64,000 bases of DNA from Microbacteriaceae bacterium. Its GTDB lineage: Bacteria > Actinomycetota > Actinomycetes > Actinomycetales > Microbacteriaceae. This document shows positions 34,415 to 44,138 of this stretch, in pieces (within the stretch, counting starts at the first letter, position 1; each line of letters begins with the position of its first letter). Under the pieces are notes generated by a model. That model was not told where the DNA came from. It made no database searches and saw only the letters and a program-made list of their open reading frames with translations. Position numbers and translations under genes: made by a program. The stretch is taken from contig JAHEFZ010000008.1 of NCBI GenBank assembly GCA_024639935.1, positions 27,240 through 91,239 of the forward strand, written 5' to 3'.

Positions 34415-35911
34415 ATGAAGACACCGTTCTCGACCGCAACGGGCAGTGACATCCGGGTTCGTTTTTGTCCGTCCCCAACCGGTACTCCACACGTCGGCCT
34501 GATTCGAACCTGCCTTTTCAACTGGGCCTACGCGCGGCACGTCGGCGGCACGTTTATCTTTCGCATCGAGGACACCGATTCTGAACGAGACTCGGAGGAA
34601 TCCTACGAACAGCTTCTCGACGCTCTGAGCTGGCTCGGTCTCGATTGGGACGAGGGCGTGGTCAAGGGTGGCCCTCACGAGCCGTATCGTCAATCGCAAC
34701 GCACCGAGATTTACCAGGAAATCATCGACTCTCTTGTCACATCGGGGCACCTCTACGAGTCGTTTGTCACTCCGGAGGAAATGGAAGCCCGCAACGTCGC
34801 CGCCGGTCGAGACCCCAAGATGGGATATGACAATTTCGAACGCGACCTTTCGGCCGACGAACGCGCGGCATTTCGCACCGAGGGCCGCCGGCCAGCGTTG
34901 CGACTTCGTGTTCCCGCGGAAGACCTCGGTTTCGACGATCTGGTTCGTGGGCCCATCACCTTCCCCGTCGGAACGACGTCAGACTTCGTCGTTGTGCGTC
35001 CCAACGGTGCGCCCCTGTACACATTCGTCAATCCGGTGGACGACGCTCTCATGGGCGTCACTCACGTGTTGCGCGGCGAAGACCTGTTGGCGTCAACCCC
35101 CCGTCAGATCGCCCTCTACCATGCGCTCATCGAGGTTGGTGTGACGACTTTTGTGCCGCGATTCGGCCACCTTCCGTACGTCATGGGCGAGGGCAACAAG
35201 AAGCTGTCCAAGCGCGACCCGGAATCGAACCTTTTCCATCATCGAGACCGCGGGTTCATCCGCGAGGGCCTTCTCAACTACTTGTCACTGCTCGGTTGGT
35301 CAATCGCGTCGGATCGCGATGTCTTCGGCATAGACGAGATGGTCGCCGCGTTTGATGTTGCGGACGTCAACCCGAATCCCGCGCGATTCGACCTGAAAAA
35401 GGCCGAGTCGATTAACGGTGATCAGATTCGTCTGTTACCGCGTGATGTGTTCGTCGACCGATCGCTACCGTACCTCCACGCGGCCGGATTGGTCGATGAC
35501 AATCCGACCAGTCACCAGCGTGCTCGCCTGACCGAAATTGCGCCGCATATTCAGGACCGGACCCAGTTGATGGGCGAGATTCCCGAGATGATTCGGTTCC
35601 TCTTGACGGACGACGGTGATCTGGCCGTTGCCGACGATGCCCGAGCGACGCTCGACGCCGATGCCGCTCGAATTCTCGATGCCGCTCACGGTGCCCTCTC
35701 GGACCTCGTGGATTGGTCGACAGGCAACATCGAAGAAACTCTTCGAACCAGTCTGATTGAGGGACTCGAACTGGGGCCACGAAGCGCGTTTGGTGCGGTT
35801 CGAACGGCCATTTCGGGCCGTCGAATCAGTCCTCCGCTCTTCGAATCGCTGGAGATTCTTGGTCGTGAATCCAGCCTTGCCCGCATTGTCTCTCTACGGA
35901 GTTCGTTGTGA
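34415..35911 (+). CDS. gltX: Glutamyl-tRNA synthetase
   Basis: A 498-residue class I synthetase. [24 protein letters not shown] carries the HIGH-type motif (as HVGL), [15 protein letters not shown] is conserved, and [14 protein letters not shown] carries the KMSKS-type motif (KLSKR). The C-terminal anticodon domain is complete. It charges tRNA-Glu. In Actinobacteria that lack GlnRS the enzyme also misacylates tRNA-Gln for the GatCAB amidotransferase; a tRNA-Gln gene lies directly downstream, though no glnS or gatCAB is in the window to test this. Confidence 0.97.
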   Translation: MKTPFSTATGSDIRVRFCPSPTGTPHVGLIRTCLFNWAYARHVGGTFIFRIEDTDSERDSEESYEQLLDALSWLGLDWDEGVVKGGPHEPYRQSQRTEIYQEIIDSLVTSGHLYESFVTPEEMEARNVAAGRDPKMGYDNFERDLSADERAAFRTEGRRPALRLRVPAEDLGFDDLVRGPITFPVGTTSDFVVVRPNGAPLYTFVNPVDDALMGVTHVLRGEDLLASTPRQIALYHALIEVGVTTFVPRFGHLPYVMGEGNKKLSKRDPESNLFHHRDRGFIREGLLNYLSLLGWSIASDRDVFGIDEMVAAFDVADVNPNPARFDLKKAESINGDQIRLLPRDVFVDRSLPYLHAAGLVDDNPTSHQRARLTEIAPHIQDRTQLMGEIPEMIRFLLTDDGDLAVADDARATLDADAARILDAAHGALSDLVDWSTGNIEETLRTSLIEGLELGPRSAFGAVRTAISGRRISPPLFESLEILGRESSLARIVSLRSSL

Positions 35912-35988
35912 CCGCTGTCGACGTTGCGCGCCAATTTCGCGCGGTCCGTGTCGTTTGGTAGGCTGACGCGAAGCGGCTCTACCGCCGG

Positions 35989-36063
35989 TGGGGTGTGGTG
36001 TAATTGGCAACACGGAGGTTTCTGGTACCTTTGTTCTTGGTTCGAGTCCAGGCACCCCAGCCA
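35989..36063 (+). tRNA. tRNA-Gln (anticodon CTG)
   Basis: Acceptor TGGGGTG (35989-35995) pairs with CACCCCA. D stem GTGT/ACAC, anticodon stem GAGGT/ACCTT enclosing TTCTGGT (anticodon CTG at 36022-36024), and T stem CTTGG/CCAGG enclosing TTCGAGT are all present. The discriminator is G and the CCA end is encoded (36061-36063). A TAGGCT 25 bases upstream is a plausible -10. Confidence 0.95.
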
Positions 36064-36093
36064 TAATTTCCTCGAATAATCGGGCATCTGCGC

Positions 36094-36099
36094 TACTGT
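36094..36099 (+). promoter_or_regulatory. -10 element TACTGT, leaderless lipid kinase gene
   Basis: TACTGT ends six bases before the ATG at 36106. Confidence 0.45.
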
Positions 36100-36105
36100 T
36101 TCGGA

Positions 36106-37023
36106 ATGACACCGTTGTCGCGCCCCCTCATTGCGGTCGCGGTAAACCCGAGTGCTGCGCGGGGCGCGCATCGAGATTACGGGACCCGATTGGCCGAGGC
36201 GTTACGAGCAACAGGCCGCCGAGTCTCGGAATTGTCGGCCGATTCTTATGAGCAACTGGAGTCGATGGCGCGCGCCGCAGTTGGCGACGGTGTTGACGCC
36301 CTCATCGTCGTTGGGGGCGACGGAACCGTGCAATTGGGGACAAACGTGTGCGTGAACACGGACACGCCCCTGGGCGTTTTACCGAGTGGAACCGGAAACG
36401 ATACCGCCGAAGGAATCCTCGGAATGCCTATCGGCGACATCGATGCTGCAATCCGCCGGTTGATGGGGGCGCTCGATAAACCCTTGTGGCGAATCGATGC
36501 AGGTCGCATGTCGTGGAACGGCGGTGAACGGTGGTTCTGTTCGACGATGTCCGCCGGATTTGACGCGCTTGTCAACGAGACGGTAAATCACCTCGCTTTT
36601 CCGAAGGGTCCTTCGCGGTACACCGTCGCCATGCTCATCGAACTGGCAAAATTGAAGCCGATCCGCTACACCGTAACTATCGACGGAGTGCAGAACGAGG
36701 AAGAGGCCATCCTGGCAACCATCGCGAACAACAGTCAATACGGCGGTGGCATGAGGATTTGCCCAATGGCGAAACCCGACGATGGCCTGCTCGACTTGAT
36801 GATGGTGCGACCACTTTCCCGTTTGGATTTCATGCGGATTTATCCCAAAGTTTTCAAGGGAACCCACGTCACTGACCCTCGCGTGGTGATTCGCCAAGGT
36901 AAAAAGTTCCGACTCGAGTCGTCCAACCTCGTCGGGTACAGCGACGGTGAGCGTATCGCGCCTCTTCCGATGGAGGTCGCGGTCGCTTCGCGCGCGCTTC
37001 CCGTGCTCGACACTCGTCTTTAG
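36106..37023 (+). CDS. Diacylglycerol kinase-family lipid kinase
   Basis: A 305-residue soluble lipid kinase of the DagK/LCB5/YegS group. It has IAVAVNPSAARGAHRDYG at the start, the nucleotide motif VVGGDGTVQLGTN and GVLPSGTGNDTAEGI, followed by the beta-sandwich C-terminal part with NNSQYGGGMRICPMAKPDDGLLDL and YSDGERIA. It phosphorylates diacylglycerol or a related lipid at the membrane and returns it to phosphatidate. Start chosen at the ATG with the -10 six bases before. Confidence 0.92.
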   Translation: MTPLSRPLIAVAVNPSAARGAHRDYGTRLAEALRATGRRVSELSADSYEQLESMARAAVGDGVDALIVVGGDGTVQLGTNVCVNTDTPLGVLPSGTGNDTAEGILGMPIGDIDAAIRRLMGALDKPLWRIDAGRMSWNGGERWFCSTMSAGFDALVNETVNHLAFPKGPSRYTVAMLIELAKLKPIRYTVTIDGVQNEEEAILATIANNSQYGGGMRICPMAKPDDGLLDLMMVRPLSRLDFMRIYPKVFKGTHVTDPRVVIRQGKKFRLESSNLVGYSDGERIAPLPMEVAVASRALPVLDTRL

Positions 37024-37033
37024 AGGGACGAGT

Positions 37034-37063
37034 TTGCGCGCGGTTCCCCGCCTGTGCGATACT
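37034..37063 (+). promoter_or_regulatory. Promoter of tRNA-Glu
   Basis: TTGCGC (37034-37039) and GATACT (37058-37063) are 18 bases apart, placing a transcription start a few bases before the mature tRNA end at 37079. Confidence 0.5.
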
Positions 37064-37078
37064 TGAGCCGTTGTGTTC

Positions 37079-37151
37079 GGCCCCATCGTATAGCGGCCTA
37101 GTACGCTGCCCTCTCACGGCGGTAACGCGGGTTCGAATCCCGCTGGGGTCA
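37079..37151 (+). tRNA. tRNA-Glu (anticodon CTC)
   Basis: Acceptor GGCCCCA (37079-37085) pairs with TGGGGTC (37144-37150) with one G-T. The anticodon stem CTGCC/GGCGG encloses CTCTCAC (anticodon CTC), and the T stem GCGGG/CCCGC encloses TTCGAAT. The discriminator is A and CCA is not encoded. A UUCG-type hairpin follows. Confidence 0.95.
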
Positions 37152-37158
37152 CAACTCG

Positions 37159-37185
37159 CCTTGGACGGTTCGCCGTCGAAGGTTT
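37159..37185 (+). terminator. Terminator after tRNA-Glu
   Basis: CCTTGGACGG (37159-37168) and CCGTCGAAGG (37173-37182) form a stem with one mismatch and a TTCG loop, followed by TTT. Confidence 0.65.
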
Positions 37186-37221
37186 AGTGGAAAAGTCGAG
37201 AGCTCTGCCCGCACCCGCTGG

Positions 37222-37227
37222 TAGAAT
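37222..37227 (+). promoter_or_regulatory. -10 element TAGAAT of terC-like gene
   Basis: TAGAAT ends nine bases before the ATG at 37237; AGGAA in the gap could be a weak ribosome site, so the message has a very short or no leader. Confidence 0.5.
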
Positions 37228-37236
37228 CGCAGGAAC

Positions 37237-38241
37237 ATGGACAATGCCCTCCCTTTCTGGTTCGAAATCACCTCGTACGCGGTTTTGGCAGCGATTCTCG
37301 TTTTCGATTTGTTTCTTGTTGTAAGACGGCCGCATATCCCATCAACTCGAGAATCCACTTTGTGGATCAGCTTTTACGTGAGCCTCGCCATCGTCTTTGG
37401 ACTGTTAATAGTTGTCGTCGCCAATGATTCGGGGCTGAATGGAACCGAGCTGGGATTCCAATTCTTCGCGGGTTGGCTCACGGAATATTCCCTGTCGGCG
37501 GACAACGTTTTTGTCTTCCTCATCATCATGGCCCAGTTCCGAGTTCCGAAAAAAATGCAGCAAGAGTTACTCATGATGGGAATCGTTCTCGCCCTGATTT
37601 TCCGCGCGATTTTCATCGTCCTCGGCGCATCACTCCTCGAGAGTTATTCGTGGCTGTTTTACATTTTCGGTGCGTACCTCGTGTATGTCGCTGTTCAGCA
37701 ACTGCGTGAGAAAGACGAACACGGTAGTGGCGAGGACAACTTCGTTATCTCCTGGCTCAAGAAAGTCCTGCGAGTGCACCCCGAATGGAGGGACAGCGAT
37801 CGTTGGCGCACCATGGTTAACGGCGAGAAATTCCTTACCCCCGCCATCCTCGTCCTTGTGTCGCTCGGCACAATTGATCTCATCTTTGCCCTTGATTCGA
37901 TCCCGGCGATTTTCGGAATCACCACGAGCCCGTTCCTGGTGTTCACGTGCAACATTCTCGCCTTGATGGGCCTTCGGCAGCTCTACTTCCTCCTGGGTGA
38001 CCTGGTCGATCGCCTGCACTACCTCGGCCACGGAATCGCGGCCATACTCGCATTCATTGGATTCAAACTTGTCAACCACGCGCTGCACCTCAACGAACTC
38101 CCATTCATCAACGATGGACAACACGTCGAGATCGTTCCCGAGATACCAACCTGGGTGTCACTTGTCGTGATCGTGCTCACTCTGACGGTCGCGGTTTTCG
38201 CGAGCCTTACGCGAACAAAGCGCGACAAGTCCGCAAAATAA
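37237..38241 (+). CDS. TerC family integral membrane protein
   Basis: A 334-residue protein with about nine hydrophobic segments. The TerC hallmarks are the acidic intramembrane motifs [18 protein letters not shown] near residue 80 and [19 protein letters not shown] near residue 210, whose aspartates and glutamate probably bind Mn2+. TerC/Alx proteins act in metal (manganese) efflux or metalation of secreted proteins, and tellurium resistance in plasmid versions. It stands alone between tRNA-Glu and leuC. Confidence 0.92.
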   Translation: MDNALPFWFEITSYAVLAAILVFDLFLVVRRPHIPSTRESTLWISFYVSLAIVFGLLIVVVANDSGLNGTELGFQFFAGWLTEYSLSADNVFVFLIIMAQFRVPKKMQQELLMMGIVLALIFRAIFIVLGASLLESYSWLFYIFGAYLVYVAVQQLREKDEHGSGEDNFVISWLKKVLRVHPEWRDSDRWRTMVNGEKFLTPAILVLVSLGTIDLIFALDSIPAIFGITTSPFLVFTCNILALMGLRQLYFLLGDLVDRLHYLGHGIAAILAFIGFKLVNHALHLNELPFINDGQHVEIVPEIPTWVSLVVIVLTLTVAVFASLTRTKRDKSAK

Positions 38242-38256
38242 CGCTTCTCACGCTGA

Positions 38257-38262
38257 TAAACT
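38257..38262 (+). promoter_or_regulatory. -10 element TAAACT of leuC
   Basis: TAAACT ends seven bases before the leuC ATG with no ribosome site between. Confidence 0.5.
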
Positions 38263-38269
38263 AGGGCGG

Positions 38270-39691
38270 ATGAACGCCGCCTCTCCACGTCCCCGGACAC
38301 TTGCCGAAAAGGTCTGGGACGACCACCTTGTCGTCAAGGGGGAAAACGGAGAGCCCGACCTGCTGTACATCGACCTTCACCTCGTTCACGAAGTCACCAG
38401 CCCACAAGCGTTCGATGGGCTACGACACGCAGGGCGACCCGTTCGCCGGCCCGACTTGACGATTGCGACCGAGGATCACAACACCCCAACCCTGAACATC
38501 GGCGCACAGATCGCTGACCCCATTTCACGAACCCAAATCGACGCGCTTCGAACGAACGCTACAGAATTCGGCATCCGGCTGCACTCCCTCGGCGACATCG
38601 AGCAGGGAATCGTTCACGTTGTCGGGCCGCAACTGGGCCTGACAATGCCCGGCATCACCGTGGTGTGCGGCGACAGCCACACATCGACACACGGCGCGTT
38701 CGGAGCGATGGCGTTCGGCATCGGCACTTCCGAGGTCGAGCACGTCCTCGCGACCCAAACCCTTCCACTCACCCCGTTCAAGACGATGGCAATAACGGTC
38801 AACGGTCACTTGCGCGCAGGAGTCACGGCAAAGGACATCATTCTTGCGGTCATCGCAAAAATTGGCACCGGCGGGGGACAAGGCTATGTCCTCGAATATC
38901 GTGGCAGCGCAATTCGTGAATTGTCGATGGAAGGCAGAATGACGATCTGCAACATGTCGATTGAAGCGGGCGCGCGAGCCGGAATGGTTGCACCCGACGA
39001 GACAACGTTTGCGTACCTCAAGGGGCGCGCGCATGCGCCTGAGGGGTCCGATTGGGATGCTGCGGTTGCCTACTGGAGGACCTTGCCCACCGACGAAGAC
39101 GCAACTTTCGATGCTGAAGTAGTGCTGGACGGCAGCCTGCTTGAGCCGTTCGTCACGTGGGGCACGAACCCCGGACAGGGAGTTGCGCTTTCCGATTCGG
39201 TGCCGAATCCTGCGGATTTCACCGACCCCAACGAACGAGCCAGTGCCGAGCGAGCACTCGAATACATGGACCTCGTTGCCGGAACCCCGATGAAGGACAT
39301 CAGAGTCGACCAGGTGTTTATGGGGTCGTGCACGAATTCCCGCATCGACGATTTGCGGGCATTCGCGAGTGTCATTAAAGGGAAAAAACTTGCCGACGGC
39401 GTCAAACTCATGGTGGTGCCCGGCTCGGCGCGAGTCCGTTTGGAAGCCGAGGCCGAAGGTATTGACACAATCGTCACCGAATTTGGTGGCGAATGGCGAT
39501 TTGCCGGATGCTCGATGTGTCTCGGGATGAACCCCGATCAACTTCAGCCGGGGGAACGCTGTGCGTCGACGTCGAATCGAAACTTCGAAGGGCGCCAGGG
39601 TGCCGGCGGCCGGACTCATCTGGTCTCTCCTCTTGTCGCCGCCGCGACAGCAATTCGCGGAACTCTGGCAAGCCCCTGGGATATCGAGTAA
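38270..39691 (+). CDS. leuC: 3-isopropylmalate dehydratase large subunit
   Basis: A 473-residue aconitase-family protein. It isomerises 2-isopropylmalate to 3-isopropylmalate in leucine synthesis. The [4Fe-4S] cysteines are in [29 protein letters not shown] and [26 protein letters not shown] and [12 protein letters not shown] are the usual N-terminal blocks. leuD follows after two bases, forming the heterodimer partner. No leucine leader peptide or T-box is visible upstream; the start appears leaderless. Confidence 0.98.
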   Translation: MNAASPRPRTLAEKVWDDHLVVKGENGEPDLLYIDLHLVHEVTSPQAFDGLRHAGRPVRRPDLTIATEDHNTPTLNIGAQIADPISRTQIDALRTNATEFGIRLHSLGDIEQGIVHVVGPQLGLTMPGITVVCGDSHTSTHGAFGAMAFGIGTSEVEHVLATQTLPLTPFKTMAITVNGHLRAGVTAKDIILAVIAKIGTGGGQGYVLEYRGSAIRELSMEGRMTICNMSIEAGARAGMVAPDETTFAYLKGRAHAPEGSDWDAAVAYWRTLPTDEDATFDAEVVLDGSLLEPFVTWGTNPGQGVALSDSVPNPADFTDPNERASAERALEYMDLVAGTPMKDIRVDQVFMGSCTNSRIDDLRAFASVIKGKKLADGVKLMVVPGSARVRLEAEAEGIDTIVTEFGGEWRFAGCSMCLGMNPDQLQPGERCASTSNRNFEGRQGAGGRTHLVSPLVAAATAIRGTLASPWDIE

Positions 39692-39693
39692 TC

Positions 39694-40290
39694 GTGGATA
39701 AAGTCTCGACAATCACGGGTATCGGAGTGCCGCTTCGTCGAACGAACGTGGATACCGACCAGATCATCCCCGCCGAGTTTCTCAAGCGCATCACGAAAAC
39801 AGGGTTTGATGACGCATTGTTCGAACGCTGGCGCAAGGATTCCGATTTCGTCCTCAACAGGGAGCCGTTTTCACACGGCACGGTGCTCGTCGCCGGAGCG
39901 GACTTCGGAACCGGTTCATCGCGCGAACACGCAGTGTGGGCACTTCGCGACTTCGGATTCCGCGTCGTCGTCGCGCCGCGATTTGGCGATATCTTCCGCG
40001 GAAACTCGGGCAAACAGGGGTTGGTGACGGCGGTTGTCCCTGATGACGTCGTTGAACGAATCTGGTCAGCTCTGGAAGCCGCCCCCGGAACCGAAGTGAT
40101 CGTTGATATTGAGTCGCGAACGGTAACGTGTGGAAGCGTGACGAGCGCATTCGAGATTGACGATTACACCCGATGGAGACTCATGGAAGGCCTCGACGAC
40201 ATTGGCTTGACGATGCGCCATGAATCCGACATTGACGGGTTCGAATCGCGCCGCGAATCGTGGCGCCCGACGACGTTGCCAGCCCGATGA
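39694..40290 (+). CDS. leuD: 3-isopropylmalate dehydratase small subunit
   Basis: A 198-residue swivel-domain subunit at the normal family length. [23 protein letters not shown] and [21 protein letters not shown] are diagnostic. The ORF track begins 67 codons upstream inside leuC; the GTG at 39694 starts the family N-terminus directly after the leuC stop. Its TGA overlaps the preferred murA ATG. Confidence 0.96.
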   Translation: MDKVSTITGIGVPLRRTNVDTDQIIPAEFLKRITKTGFDDALFERWRKDSDFVLNREPFSHGTVLVAGADFGTGSSREHAVWALRDFGFRVVVAPRFGDIFRGNSGKQGLVTAVVPDDVVERIWSALEAAPGTEVIVDIESRTVTCGSVTSAFEIDDYTRWRLMEGLDDIGLTMRHESDIDGFESRRESWRPTTLPAR

Positions 40291-41654
40291 CGGCACACGA
40301 CGACGACGCGCGTGCCCAAGGAGCAAAAGTTGGCTTGTCGGCAGACACGCTTGTCATCCGTGGCGGAAAGCCGCTGCGCGGCCGGGTGGATGTGCGCGGC
40401 GCAAAAAACCTCGTGACCAAAGCCATGGTCGCCGCCCTGCTCGGGGATTCTCCGTCCGTTTTGAGAGATGTCCCCAACATTTCCGATGTTGCCGTCGTGC
40501 GCGGGCTCCTCGAAGCCCACGGCGTCCATGTCACCGACTCGGCCGAAGGCGAACTCACGCTCGACCCGACGAACGTCACCAGCGCACACTTTGCCGAGAT
40601 CGATGCACACGCAGGCTCGAGCCGTATCCCCATTCTTTTTTGTGGCCCATTGCTCCACCAACTCGGGGAAGCCTTCATTCCCGACCTCGGTGGCTGCCGT
40701 ATCGGTGATCGCCCCATTGATTTCCACCTGGACGCATTACGTGCTTTCGGAGCGGTGGTCACCAAGCAACCGCAGGGCATTCACCTCACAGCGTCCGAGC
40801 GACTCAAGGGAGCGCATATCGAGCTTCCGTTCCCGTCCGTCGGGGCGACCGAACAGGTCTTGCTCACGGCCGTTCGTGCCGAAGGAGTAACCGAACTCAA
40901 GAACGCGGCAATCGAACCCGAGATCATGGACCTCATTGCGATTCTGCAAAAGATGGGCGCAATAATTTGGGTGGAACCAAACCGCACCATCTTCATCGAA
41001 GGAGTCGAAAGCCTGCACGGCTACGAGCATCGGTCACTTTTCGACCGAAACGAGGCCGCGTCGTGGGCGTGTGCTGCACTCGTAACCAAGGGCGATATCT
41101 TTGTGCTCGGCGCCAAGCAGCAAGAACTTCTCACTTTCCTCAATGTCTTTCGAAAGGTCGGCGGAGAATTCGAGGTCCACGAAGACGGAATTCGATTCCG
41201 ACACCCGGGTGGCCGGCTCCATCCAGTGGTCGTTGAGACGGATGTGCACCCTGGCTTCATGACCGATTGGCAACAACCATTGGTTGTCGCCCTGACGCAG
41301 GCCGAGGGCACCTCGATTGTGCACGAGACGGTCTATGAGAACCGCTTTGGTTTCACCGAATCGTTGAACAAGATGGGTGCGAACATCGAAATTCATCACG
41401 ATGGAATCGCGTCAATTACGCGTCGAGTCCCACGGCGCAAATTGGAACAGGCCGCGGTCATAGAGGGCCCGACCCCGCTTCACGGTGCGGACATCCGTGT
41501 TCCCGACCTTCGCGGAGGATTCTCTCACCTCATTGCCGCCCTGGCCGCGACGGGAACCAGCACCATCAGCAACGTCGGAATCATCGCCCGAGGCTACGAG
41601 CACTTCATTGACAAGCTCCGCGATCTCGGGGCTGACTTTGAGCTCGCGGACTAG
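40287..41654 (+). CDS. murA: UDP-N-acetylglucosamine 1-carboxyvinyltransferase
   Basis: A 455-residue enzyme that transfers enolpyruvate from PEP to UDP-GlcNAc, the first committed step of peptidoglycan synthesis. [26 protein letters not shown] is the N-terminal substrate block. The active-site cysteine lies in [14 protein letters not shown], so a fosfomycin-sensitive Cys form is expected. [18 protein letters not shown] is the C-terminal block. The GTG at 40260 of the track would overlap leuD by ten codons; the ATG at 40287 overlaps by four bases and is preferred. Confidence 0.96.
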   Translation: MTAHDDDARAQGAKVGLSADTLVIRGGKPLRGRVDVRGAKNLVTKAMVAALLGDSPSVLRDVPNISDVAVVRGLLEAHGVHVTDSAEGELTLDPTNVTSAHFAEIDAHAGSSRIPILFCGPLLHQLGEAFIPDLGGCRIGDRPIDFHLDALRAFGAVVTKQPQGIHLTASERLKGAHIELPFPSVGATEQVLLTAVRAEGVTELKNAAIEPEIMDLIAILQKMGAIIWVEPNRTIFIEGVESLHGYEHRSLFDRNEAASWACAALVTKGDIFVLGAKQQELLTFLNVFRKVGGEFEVHEDGIRFRHPGGRLHPVVVETDVHPGFMTDWQQPLVVALTQAEGTSIVHETVYENRFGFTESLNKMGANIEIHHDGIASITRRVPRRKLEQAAVIEGPTPLHGADIRVPDLRGGFSHLIAALAATGTSTISNVGIIARGYEHFIDKLRDLGADFELAD

Positions 41655-41676
41655 GCTTTCCGCAAAGAGGAGCATG

Positions 41677-42408
41677 ATGACGAAGACCGAAAAATCTGCG
41701 GGCTGGCGCTTCACCGCGGGCTTAGCCCTGCCCCTCATGGCACTTATTTCTCGCATCACGGTTCGAGGAATGGAGAACATACCCGCGAAGGGCGCATTCA
41801 TCCTTGCACCATGCCACTTCAGCGCGATCGACCCGGTAGTGATGGGCATTGCCTTGTGGAAAGCCGGGCGTACCCCTCGATTTATGGCAAAAGAATCGCT
41901 GTTTCGTGTGCCCGTACTCGGCGCGGTTCTTCGCGGGCTCGGGCAAATCCCGGTTGACCGGGCGGGGCAGCAGCGGGCGTTAGGGCCGATGAAGGCCGCG
42001 CGATCTCTGACAAAATCAGGCGGGGGAATTGTGGTGTATCCCGAGGGTTCCTTGACCCGCGACCCCGATCTGTGGCCGATGCGAGGCAAAACCGGCGCCG
42101 TTCGAATGGCGCTCGACGCAGACATCCCTTTAATTCCCGCGGCGCACTGGGGGACGCAGATTCTGATGCCGAGGTATTCGGGACGGATTCGATTCTTTCC
42201 ACCGACCCCGATCACCGTCCTCATCGGTCGCCCAATCGATCTGTCCGCTTTCAAGGGAAAAGTGCTCGATCAGAAATCGCTCACGGCAGCGACCGAAATT
42301 CTCATGGTTGCCATCGCCGAACTTCAAGGTCAGTTGCGCGGAGAAAAACCTCCAACCCAGCGTTGGGACCCTGTCGAACACAACCAGACGACCACGGGGA
42401 AGTTTTAG
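41677..42408 (+). CDS. 1-acyl-sn-glycerol-3-phosphate acyltransferase (PlsC family)
   Basis: A 243-residue membrane-associated acyltransferase making phosphatidic acid. The catalytic HxxxxD is in APCHFSAIDPVVMG, and the glycerol-phosphate binding block is VVYPEGSLTRDP; a short N-terminal hydrophobic segment anchors it. AAAGAGGAG lies before two ATGs; I take the second (41677) for spacing, but 41674 is equally in frame. The track's start lies inside murA. It precedes gpsA, which makes the glycerol-3-phosphate backbone, with a one-base overlap. Confidence 0.92.
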   Translation: MTKTEKSAGWRFTAGLALPLMALISRITVRGMENIPAKGAFILAPCHFSAIDPVVMGIALWKAGRTPRFMAKESLFRVPVLGAVLRGLGQIPVDRAGQQRALGPMKAARSLTKSGGGIVVYPEGSLTRDPDLWPMRGKTGAVRMALDADIPLIPAAHWGTQILMPRYSGRIRFFPPTPITVLIGRPIDLSAFKGKVLDQKSLTAATEILMVAIAELQGQLRGEKPPTQRWDPVEHNQTTTGKF

Positions 42409-43409
42409 TGGCTACCGTCGCAGTCCTGGGAGCGGGCGCGTGGGGAACGACGTTTGCGAAGGTGCTGGCCGATGGCGGCGCGGACGTTCAATTGTGGGCT
42501 CGACGCGACGAAATTGCGCGCGAGATTAACGAAACCCACCGCAACACCACCTATCTGCAACGCGTCAATCTGCCCTTGACCATCACCGCATCCACCTCCC
42601 TGTCTGCGACTCTCGCCGGAGTTGATGAAGTGTATCTGTCCGTCCCGTCGCAGTCGCTGCGATCGGTCCTCGAGGGAATTGGCGGTCAATTGGGTGATTC
42701 CGTTCCCATCGTGTCACTGATGAAGGGCGTTGAGCGAACGTCGGGACTCCGGATGAGTGAAGTGATCCGAGAAGTGACCGGTGTGGATGAAGGTCGCATC
42801 GTCGTGGTTTCTGGACCAAACCTCGCTCTCGAACTTGCCAAGGAAGAACCGACTGCGTCGGCGGTCTCGTCGACCAGCACCGACGCTGCTGTTGCTGTCG
42901 CCGCGACCTGCCGCAATGGTTACTTCACGACCCTGACCAACACCGACGTGATTGGCACTGAGTTCGGTGGAGTACTCAAGAACCTCATTGCTGTCGCGGT
43001 GGGAATCGCCGATGGCGTGGGGTACGGCGACAATACGAAAGCATCCATTATTACGCGCGGATTAGCGGAACTGTCGGCATTCGCCTCAGCGTACGGCGCT
43101 CGTCCGGAGACGATGTGGGGACTAGCGGGTCTGGGGGACCTCATCGCAACCTGTGAATCACCGCTCTCTCGCAACAACACTGCGGGCAGGCTTTTGGGGC
43201 AGGGCTATTCGTTTGACAGGGTGATTCGGCAGATGGATCAAACTGCGGAGGGTTTGTCGTCCGTCGATCCGATCCTCGTCCTCGCCGCCGCTAAAGGTGT
43301 ATCCATGCCGATAGTGTCGCAGGTTCAACGGGTGCTGCAGGGAACGCTCGACCCGCGAGAACTCGCACCGCACCTGGCAACCGACTCCGAGATTCCGTCG
43401 GAGGAATAG
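42408..43409 (+). CDS. gpsA: Glycerol-3-phosphate dehydrogenase [NAD(P)+]
   Basis: A 333-residue enzyme that reduces dihydroxyacetone phosphate to sn-glycerol-3-phosphate for phospholipids. VAVLGAGAWGTTFAKVLADGG is the nucleotide-binding start, SGPNLALELAKEEPTA and the catalytic lysine region GVLKNLIAVAVGIADGVGYGDNTKA follow, and GLAGLGDLIATC is conserved. The GTG at 42408 overlaps the plsC-type stop; the track's earlier start is inside that gene. Confidence 0.97.
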   Translation: MATVAVLGAGAWGTTFAKVLADGGADVQLWARRDEIAREINETHRNTTYLQRVNLPLTITASTSLSATLAGVDEVYLSVPSQSLRSVLEGIGGQLGDSVPIVSLMKGVERTSGLRMSEVIREVTGVDEGRIVVVSGPNLALELAKEEPTASAVSSTSTDAAVAVAATCRNGYFTTLTNTDVIGTEFGGVLKNLIAVAVGIADGVGYGDNTKASIITRGLAELSAFASAYGARPETMWGLAGLGDLIATCESPLSRNNTAGRLLGQGYSFDRVIRQMDQTAEGLSSVDPILVLAAAKGVSMPIVSQVQRVLQGTLDPRELAPHLATDSEIPSEE

Positions 43410-44138
43410 GTGGCCATACAGGCTCTGGCAGACGGCCGGGTGCTCGCCGAACGAATCGGCAGCGCCCCCACGCGAGTCGTCGCTCTACACGGATGGGGAC
43501 GGTCAGGAACGGATTTCGCGGGCGTTCTCGCGGGACTGAGTGCTCTGGCAATCCATTTGCCCGGTTTCGGACCCACCGGGCCGCCCGAGACAGCGTGGGG
43601 TACAGCGGAATATGCGGAACTCGTTGCCGAGGCAATAAAACCGCTCGGTCCCGTCGTCCTCGTCGGTCACTCATTTGGAGGCCGCATTGCCGTTCGACTC
43701 GCAGCGGCGCGGCCTGAATTGGTCTCTGGACTTGTGTTGACAGGCGCCCCACTGGTCCGACTCGACCCAGTCTCTAAACCAAAGTTGTCGTATCGAATTG
43801 CAAAAATACTTGGTCGAATCGGCTTCATCCCCCAATCGGCTTTGGACGCTCGACGCAGAAAGGCGGGGAGTGCCGACTACAACGCCGCTCAGGGCATCAT
43901 GCGTGACATTTTGGTCAAGACCGTGAACGAAAACTACGACGACGATCTCGCGCGCATCACCGCACCGACGTGGCTGGTGTGGGGGCAGAACGACACTGCT
44001 GCCCCGACGGCGGCGGGCAAGGTCGCGTCGGAGCGAATTCGGGGCGCACGCTGGACCGTTGTTCCCGGTGAGGCGCATCTGTTGACTCCCGTTCTGGGGG
44101 CTGCCGTTCGTGCCGCCATCGATGAGGCTCTCGCATGA
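43410..44138 (+). CDS. Alpha/beta hydrolase
   Basis: A 242-residue alpha/beta hydrolase. The oxyanion segment ALHGWGRSG, nucleophile elbow VGHSFGGR (serine), acidic residue in VWGQNDTAAP and histidine in GEAHLLTP complete a catalytic triad. The GTG directly follows the gpsA stop with GGAGG five bases before. Its stop overlaps the ATG of the MurF-like ligase, so these two are translationally coupled. Substrate unknown; its position between phospholipid genes and peptidoglycan ligases suggests an ester or amide in the envelope, which is inference. Confidence 0.87.
   Translation: MAIQALADGRVLAERIGSAPTRVVALHGWGRSGTDFAGVLAGLSALAIHLPGFGPTGPPETAWGTAEYAELVAEAIKPLGPVVLVGHSFGGRIAVRLAAARPELVSGLVLTGAPLVRLDPVSKPKLSYRIAKILGRIGFIPQSALDARRRKAGSADYNAAQGIMRDILVKTVNENYDDDLARITAPTWLVWGQNDTAAPTAAGKVASERIRGARWTVVPGEAHLLTPVLGAAVRAAIDEALA

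Noticed and set aside
33521-34750. 409-residue minus-strand ORF across the MFS gene and the gltX start
   Set aside because: It covers two well-supported plus-strand genes and reads as low-complexity Arg/Gly/Asp-rich sequence without a family.
38525-39712. 395-residue minus-strand ORF opposite leuC
   Set aside because: Opposite a fully conserved leuC; a Cys/Arg/His-rich product without motifs.
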